Below, one piece after another: positions 60,414 through 64,000 of a stretch of DNA of 64,000 nt (positions within the stretch are counted from its first letter, which is position 1; every line of letters begins with the position of its first letter). The stretch lies in the NCBI RefSeq assembly GCF_023074075.1, contig NZ_JADPKT010000084.1, positions 124,001 to 188,000 of the forward strand. The letters are read 5' to 3'. Made by a program: the position numbers and the translations under genes. Origin of the DNA: Bradyrhizobium sp. 138 (GTDB lineage: Bacteria > Pseudomonadota > Alphaproteobacteria > Rhizobiales > Xanthobacteraceae). The notes beneath the pieces are model-generated. The model was given only the letters and a program-made list of their open reading frames with translations. It did no database searches and was not told where the DNA came from.

Positions 60414-61285
60414 GTGGTGGGCTGCTTGGCTGGAATGCGAACGACGTCTGGTTCAGCGAGCGTCAAAGCCAGTCCTCCGGCCGTGAGCGGCTGGCCGGCG
60501 TCGAGCGCGTCTGCGACACGGTCGATGCGCACCAAGGCAATGCCCTTGCCGCCGGACGTCGAGCCGATGGTGCCGACCGGCTTGTCGCCGGCGAGAATGG
60601 TCGCGCCGGCCTCGGGCGAGGGGCCATCGAGCAGCACCTTGACGCTGCGTGTGCGCGCGGTGCCGCGATGCTGCATGCGCGAGACGACCTCCTGGCCGAC
60701 ATAGCAACCCTTGTCGAAATCGACGCCGGCAAGGCGGTCCATGTTGGTCTCGTGCGGGAATGCGTCGCTGTACATGAAATCGAACCCGCCGCGCGGCACG
60801 CCGAGCGCGATGCGGTGCGCCTCGTATTCGCTCGCATCGACCAGTTCGGCCCCGATGAGGTCGGACAGCTTCTGCTTGAGATTTTCGGGGATCAGGATGC
60901 GAACGCCGAGGCCTTCGTTGCGCGGGTCGGTAAAGGCGAGGTCCGGCTGCGCCGCGGGCTGGCCGTCCCAGGCCGCGAGCACGCCGAGATCGAGGTTCTC
61001 CACGGTGACCTTGGCGCGCAGCTTGTAGAATTTCAGCTTGGTGGCGAGGCTGTCTGCCAGCGCCTTCGGGCAGTCGATCAGGAACCCGCCGCCATGGCCT
61101 GCGGGCACCTCCGTGATCAGGAAATCCACGATGATCTTGCCCTGCGGCGTCAGCAGCGCGCCGAATCGCCCCAGCCCCGGTTTCAGCCTGTCGACGTCGG
61201 TCGTGACAAGGCCGTTGAGGAAGTTGCGCGCATCCTCGCCCGCGACCTTGATCACGCCCCGGTCGGGAAGAAACGCTGATTTCAT
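60410..61285 (-). CDS. ygfZ: YgfZ/GcvT-family folate-binding protein
   Basis: A 291-residue protein with the signature KGCYVGQEVVSRMQHRG in the C-terminal half, preceded by ALGVPRGGFDF. YgfZ uses folate to support maintenance or assembly of certain Fe-S enzymes, including the tRNA methylthiolase MiaB. It begins the ygfZ-tag-HD unit and is divergent from the dihydroorotase-like gene. The N-terminal LPDRGVIKVAGEDARNFLNG is also typical. Confidence 0.94.
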   Translation of the reverse strand: MKSAFLPDRGVIKVAGEDARNFLNGLVTTDVDRLKPGLGRFGALLTPQGKIIVDFLITEVPAGHGGGFLIDCPKALADSLATKLKFYKLRAKVTVENLDLGVLAAWDGQPAAQPDLAFTDPRNEGLGVRILIPENLKQKLSDLIGAELVDASEYEAHRIALGVPRGGFDFMYSDAFPHETNMDRLAGVDFDKGCYVGQEVVSRMQHRGTARTRSVKVLLDGPSPEAGATILAGDKPVGTIGSTSGGKGIALVRIDRVADALDAGQPLTAGGLALTLAEPDVVRIPAKQPTT

Positions 61286-61386
61286 ACGAAAATCTCTTGC
61301 GACATGTTGCTCCGGAACGTAAGCCCGCGAGGCATAAACGACAAGACCTCGAGCCCTGCGCTTGGGGATGAGAGGGGCCTTCAGCC

Positions 61387-62721
61387 ATGACCCAGCGTTT
61401 CGATGTGATCCTTAGGGGCGGCACCGTGGTCAATCAGGACGGCGAGGGTGTTCGCGATATCGGCATCACGGGCGGCAGGATCGCCGAACTGGGCCCGCTG
61501 TCACAGGGCTCCGCGGCGGAGGTGATCGACTGCAAGGGCCTGCACATCCTGCCCGGCGTGATGGACACCCAGGTGCATTTCCGCGAGCCTGGGTTGGAGC
61601 AGAAGGAAGACCTCGAGACCGGCTCGCGCAGCGCCGTGATGGGCGGCGTCACCGCCGTGTTCGAGATGCCGAACACCTCTCCGTTGACGGTGACAGAAGC
61701 CACGTTCACCGACAAGGTGAAGCGCGCCCATCACCGCATGCATTGCGATTTCGCGTTCTTCATCGGCGGCACTCGCGAGAACGTGCAGGATTTGCCGGTG
61801 CTGGAGCGCGCGCCGGGCTGCGCGGGCGTCAAGGTGTTCATCGGTTCCTCGACCGGCGCGCTGCTGGTGGAGGACGACGAAAGCCTGCGCCGCATCTTCC
61901 AGGTGATCCGCCGCCGCGCCGCGTTCCATGCCGAGGACGAATATCGCCTCAACGATCGCAAATCGCTGCGCATCGAGGGCGACGCACGCTCGCATCCGGT
62001 GTGGCGCGACGAGACCGCGGCGCTGATGGCCACCCAGCGCCTCGTCAAGCTCGCGCATGAGACCGGCAAGCGCATCCACGTGCTGCACATCTCGACCAAG
62101 GAAGAGATCGAGTTCCTGCGCGACCACAAGGACGTCGCCTCCTGCGAGGCGACGCCGCATCACCTCACGCTGGTCGCGCCCGAATGCTATGAGCGCCTTG
62201 GCACGCTGGCGCAGATGAACCCGCCGGTGCGCGGGGCCGATCATCGCGCCGGCATCTGGCGCGGCATCGAGCAGGGCATCATCGACGTGCTTGGTTCCGA
62301 TCATGCCCCGCACACGCTGGAAGAGAAGCAGAAGACCTATCCGGCCTCGCCCTCCGGCATGACCGGTGTGCAGACGCTGGTGCCGCTGATGCTCGATCAC
62401 GTCAACGCAGGCCGGCTGTCGCTGGCCCGCTTCGTCGACCTCACCAGCGCCGGCCCCGCGCGGCTCTACAACATGGCCTGCAAGGGCCGCATCGCCGCCG
62501 GCTACGATGCCGACTTCACGGTCGTTGACTTGAAGCGCAGCGAGACCATCACCAACAAATGGGTCGCGTCCAAGGCCGGCTGGACTCCGTATGATGGGTT
62601 GCGCGTCACGGGCTGGCCCGTCGGCACCTTCATCCGCGGTCGCCGCGTGATGTGGCAGGGCGAGCTGGTGACGGCCTCGCAAGGCGAGCCGGTGCGGTTT
62701 CTGGAGACGCTGAAGCAGTAG
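61387..62721 (+). CDS. pyrC: Dihydroorotase-family amidohydrolase
   Basis: A 444-residue amidohydrolase. Metal ligands: His64 in DTQVHFREPG (the usual first histidine is Gln62), a candidate carbamoylated Lys149, His234, His258/259 and Asp305 in GSDHAPH. The LETGSRSAVMGGVTAVFEMP block marks the dihydroorotase group with a Q-V-H motif. It may cyclise carbamoyl aspartate in pyrimidine synthesis, or be a related cyclic amidase. No pyr genes are adjacent. It is divergent from ygfZ and followed by a family B repeat. Confidence 0.85.
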   Translation: MTQRFDVILRGGTVVNQDGEGVRDIGITGGRIAELGPLSQGSAAEVIDCKGLHILPGVMDTQVHFREPGLEQKEDLETGSRSAVMGGVTAVFEMPNTSPLTVTEATFTDKVKRAHHRMHCDFAFFIGGTRENVQDLPVLERAPGCAGVKVFIGSSTGALLVEDDESLRRIFQVIRRRAAFHAEDEYRLNDRKSLRIEGDARSHPVWRDETAALMATQRLVKLAHETGKRIHVLHISTKEEIEFLRDHKDVASCEATPHHLTLVAPECYERLGTLAQMNPPVRGADHRAGIWRGIEQGIIDVLGSDHAPHTLEEKQKTYPASPSGMTGVQTLVPLMLDHVNAGRLSLARFVDLTSAGPARLYNMACKGRIAAGYDADFTVVDLKRSETITNKWVASKAGWTPYDGLRVTGWPVGTFIRGRRVMWQGELVTASQGEPVRFLETLKQ

Positions 62722-62751
62722 GCTTCTGGCGGGGGACGAACGCACCATCCC

Positions 62752-62868
62752 CGTCATTGCGAGGAGCTCGCGACAAAATTGCATAGCAATTTTGCGCTGA
62801 TGCGACGAAGCAATCCAGAGTCTTGCCGCGGAGGGACCCGGGATTGCTTCGCTGCGCTCGCAATGACG
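62752..62868. repeat. Palindromic repeat, family B copy 3
   Basis: Ends CGTCATTGCGAGGAGC and GCTGCGCTCGCAATGACG. An inner, separate perfect palindrome AAAATTGC-ATA-GCAATTTT (62775-62793) is inserted in the left half; it is absent from the other two copies. It lies between the dihydroorotase-like gene and the sulfurtransferase gene. Confidence 0.78.
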
Positions 62869-62911
62869 AGGGGAGAGGTCTACGCTTCCTCTCAAACGGG
62901 AGTGCAGTCCG

Positions 62912-63781
62912 ATGTCCCAACCATCACCCCTCATCACCACCGAGCACCTCGCCGCCATGCTCGGCGATCCCAACCTGCGCCTCTACGACTGCACGACCCA
63001 CAACGAGCCCGTCCCACCCGGCAGCGACGTGCCGTATCGCGCGGTACCCGGCGACAAGACCTTCGCGGCCGGGCACATCCCAGGTGCCGATTTCCTCGAC
63101 TTGCAAGGCGAGTTCTCCGACGCCTCCGCGCAGCAATTCTACATGATGCCTGACGTCGCCCAGCTGGAGGCCGCCTTCGGTCGCCACGGCCTCGACGCAG
63201 GCAAGACCATCGTGCTCTACAGCATCGGCACGATGATGTGGTCGACGCGGTTCTGGTGGATGCTGCGCGCGCTCGGCGTCGATGCGTGCGTGCTCGATGG
63301 CGGCTTCGACAAATGGAAGGACGAGGGGCGGCCGGTCGCAACAGGCGCGCCGAAGGGATATCCGGCGACGACCTTCAAGGCTACACCGCGCGCGGGCTTC
63401 TTCGTCGACAAGACCATTGTGAAGGCGCGGATCGACGATCCCTCGACGGTCATCGTCAACGCGCTCGGGCCGCAGTTTCATCGGGGCCTCGAGCCAAGCC
63501 GCTACGGCCGGCCGGGCCGCGTTCCCGGCAGCGTCAACGTCTCAGCCGCGACGCTCGTCAACGCCGACAAAACCCTGACGAGCCTCGCCGATGCCGAAGC
63601 GAAATTCGCAGCGGCAGGCGTCACGCGCGACAAGAATGTGATTCTCTATTGCGGCGGCGGCATCTCGGCGACGATCGACCTGTTCCTGCTGACGCAGCTC
63701 GGTTACGACAGACTGACGCTCTACGACGCCTCGATGGGCGAATGGGCGAGGGATCCGGCCCTGCCGATCGAGACGGATTAG
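62912..63781 (+). CDS. Tandem-rhodanese sulfurtransferase
   Basis: A 289-residue protein with two rhodanese domains. The first (to about residue 140) contains GHIPGADFLDLQGEFSDAS and VLYSIGTMMWSTRFWWML and lacks the catalytic cysteine. The second has Cys247 in the loop YCGGGISATIDLF. This CGGGISA loop differs from the CRxGxR/T of thiosulfate and mercaptopyruvate sulfurtransferases, so the sulfur donor is uncertain. It lies between a family B repeat and an ECF sigma factor gene. Confidence 0.9.
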   Translation: MSQPSPLITTEHLAAMLGDPNLRLYDCTTHNEPVPPGSDVPYRAVPGDKTFAAGHIPGADFLDLQGEFSDASAQQFYMMPDVAQLEAAFGRHGLDAGKTIVLYSIGTMMWSTRFWWMLRALGVDACVLDGGFDKWKDEGRPVATGAPKGYPATTFKATPRAGFFVDKTIVKARIDDPSTVIVNALGPQFHRGLEPSRYGRPGRVPGSVNVSAATLVNADKTLTSLADAEAKFAAAGVTRDKNVILYCGGGISATIDLFLLTQLGYDRLTLYDASMGEWARDPALPIETD

Positions 63782-63787
63782 GGGGCT

Positions 63788-63813
63788 CTTACCCTCCTCC
63801 AGGGGAGGGTAAG
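63788..63813. terminator. Hairpin after the sulfurtransferase gene
   Basis: CTTACCCTCC and GGAGGGTAAG form a perfect 10-base stem with a 6-base loop, 7 bases after the stop codon. No long T-run follows. Confidence 0.65.
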
Positions 63814-63820
63814 AAATCTC

Positions 63821-63848
63821 GGAACCTTTCCCCCGGGCCTGCATCCAA
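63821..63848 (+). promoter_or_regulatory. Candidate ECF-type promoter
   Basis: GGAACC (63821-63826), a GC-rich 15-base spacer and CATCCAA (63842-63848) lie 28 bases before the sigma factor start codon. A GGAAC-type -35 is usual for ECF sigma promoters, so autoregulation by the downstream sigma factor is a reasonable guess. Confidence 0.45.
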
Positions 63849-63875
63849 TGTTCGGAGCCAATGGAGGTGCCCGCC

Positions 63876-64000
63876 ATGCCAGGGACCGCAGCCAGCCTGT
63901 CCGCCGGCGTCAGGACATCGGAAGCCGAGCTGATCGACCGCGCGCGGCGCCGGGATGAAGCCGCATTGCGCGAGATCATGCAGGCCAACAACCGCAGGCT
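63876..64000 (+). CDS. ECF-type RNA polymerase sigma factor, 5' part
   Basis: Cut by the window end; 41 complete codons are visible. After a variable start (MPGTAASLSAGVRTSEAE) comes LIDRARRRDEAALREIMQAN followed by NRRL, which matches the start of region 2 in ECF sigma factors. GGAGG lies 7 bases before the ATG. The regulon and any anti-sigma factor lie beyond the window. Confidence 0.75.
   Translation, partial: MPGTAASLSAGVRTSEAELIDRARRRDEAALREIMQANNRR

Overview
This window is a stretch of high-GC alphaproteobacterial chromosome, most likely Bradyrhizobium or a close relative in the Nitrobacteraceae. The evidence is a CcrM-type GANTC methylase, a NadQ-type NAD regulator together with nadABC, the glyQ-glyS-ppdK order, DUF1236, DUF3096 and DUF6894 proteins, an alphaproteobacterial-type LexA box, and long intergenic palindromic repeats. 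It reads as core chromosome: I see no transposase, integrase, prophage, CRISPR array, rRNA or tRNA.

Layout. 1-0.57 kb: the 3' end of a chemoreceptor gene. 0.6-3.1 kb: a glutathione S-transferase, a small membrane protein and ccrM (minus strand). 3.5-5.3 kb: a zinc metallopeptidase and moaB. 5.4-8.2 kb: a MarR-GNAT fusion, a small glycosyltransferase and a DUF155/RMD1-like protein. 8.3-11.9 kb: xfp-ackA (phosphoketolase plus acetate kinase). 12.1-17.4 kb: nucleic-acid maintenance genes (a SplB-like radical SAM protein behind a LexA box, RNase HII, a family-4-like uracil-DNA glycosylase) with a VOC protein and a membrane glycosyltransferase. 17.5-22.2 kb: ETF-ubiquinone oxidoreductase, a TPR protein and ispE. 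22.3-25.7 kb (minus): alpha/beta hydrolase, LysE exporter, FabF-like synthase and HxlR regulator. 26.1-29.7 kb: polyprenyl diphosphate synthase opposite DUF2007 and a TrmN6-like methylase, an S49 protease and small proteins. 29.9-37.0 kb: glyQ-glyS, DUF1236, DUF3096 and ppdK. 37.5-42.6 kb: a SleB-like hydrolase and the nadA-nadB-nadC operon (minus) behind two copies of a palindromic operator. 43-46.4 kb: an MFS transporter, an AcuI-like reductase and two small unknown proteins. 46.5-54.8 kb: four tandem chemoreceptor genes. 54.8-61.3 kb (minus): a DUF2339 membrane protein, the NadQ-type regulator with a tyrosine phosphatase, an HD hydrolase, tag and ygfZ. 61.4-64 kb: a dihydroorotase-like protein, a sulfurtransferase and the start of an ECF sigma factor.

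Functional links. Xfp makes acetyl phosphate that AckA can turn into ATP and acetate. NadA, NadB and NadC make nicotinate mononucleotide from aspartate, and the NadQ-type protein about 16 kb away is the obvious candidate to bind the operators in front of nadA. The methylase gene ccrM has a cluster of its own target sites at its start. The chemoreceptors show a near-identical 675-bp signalling tract in two neighbours, which points to recent gene conversion or duplication.

I did not find a convincing undescribed multi-gene system. The strongest leads are the seven-copy nested palindromic element that sits mostly at convergent gene ends and twice supplies a stop codon, the LexA-type box on the radical SAM gene, the NadQ/operator pairing, and the glycosylase that lacks two of the four usual Fe-S cysteines.
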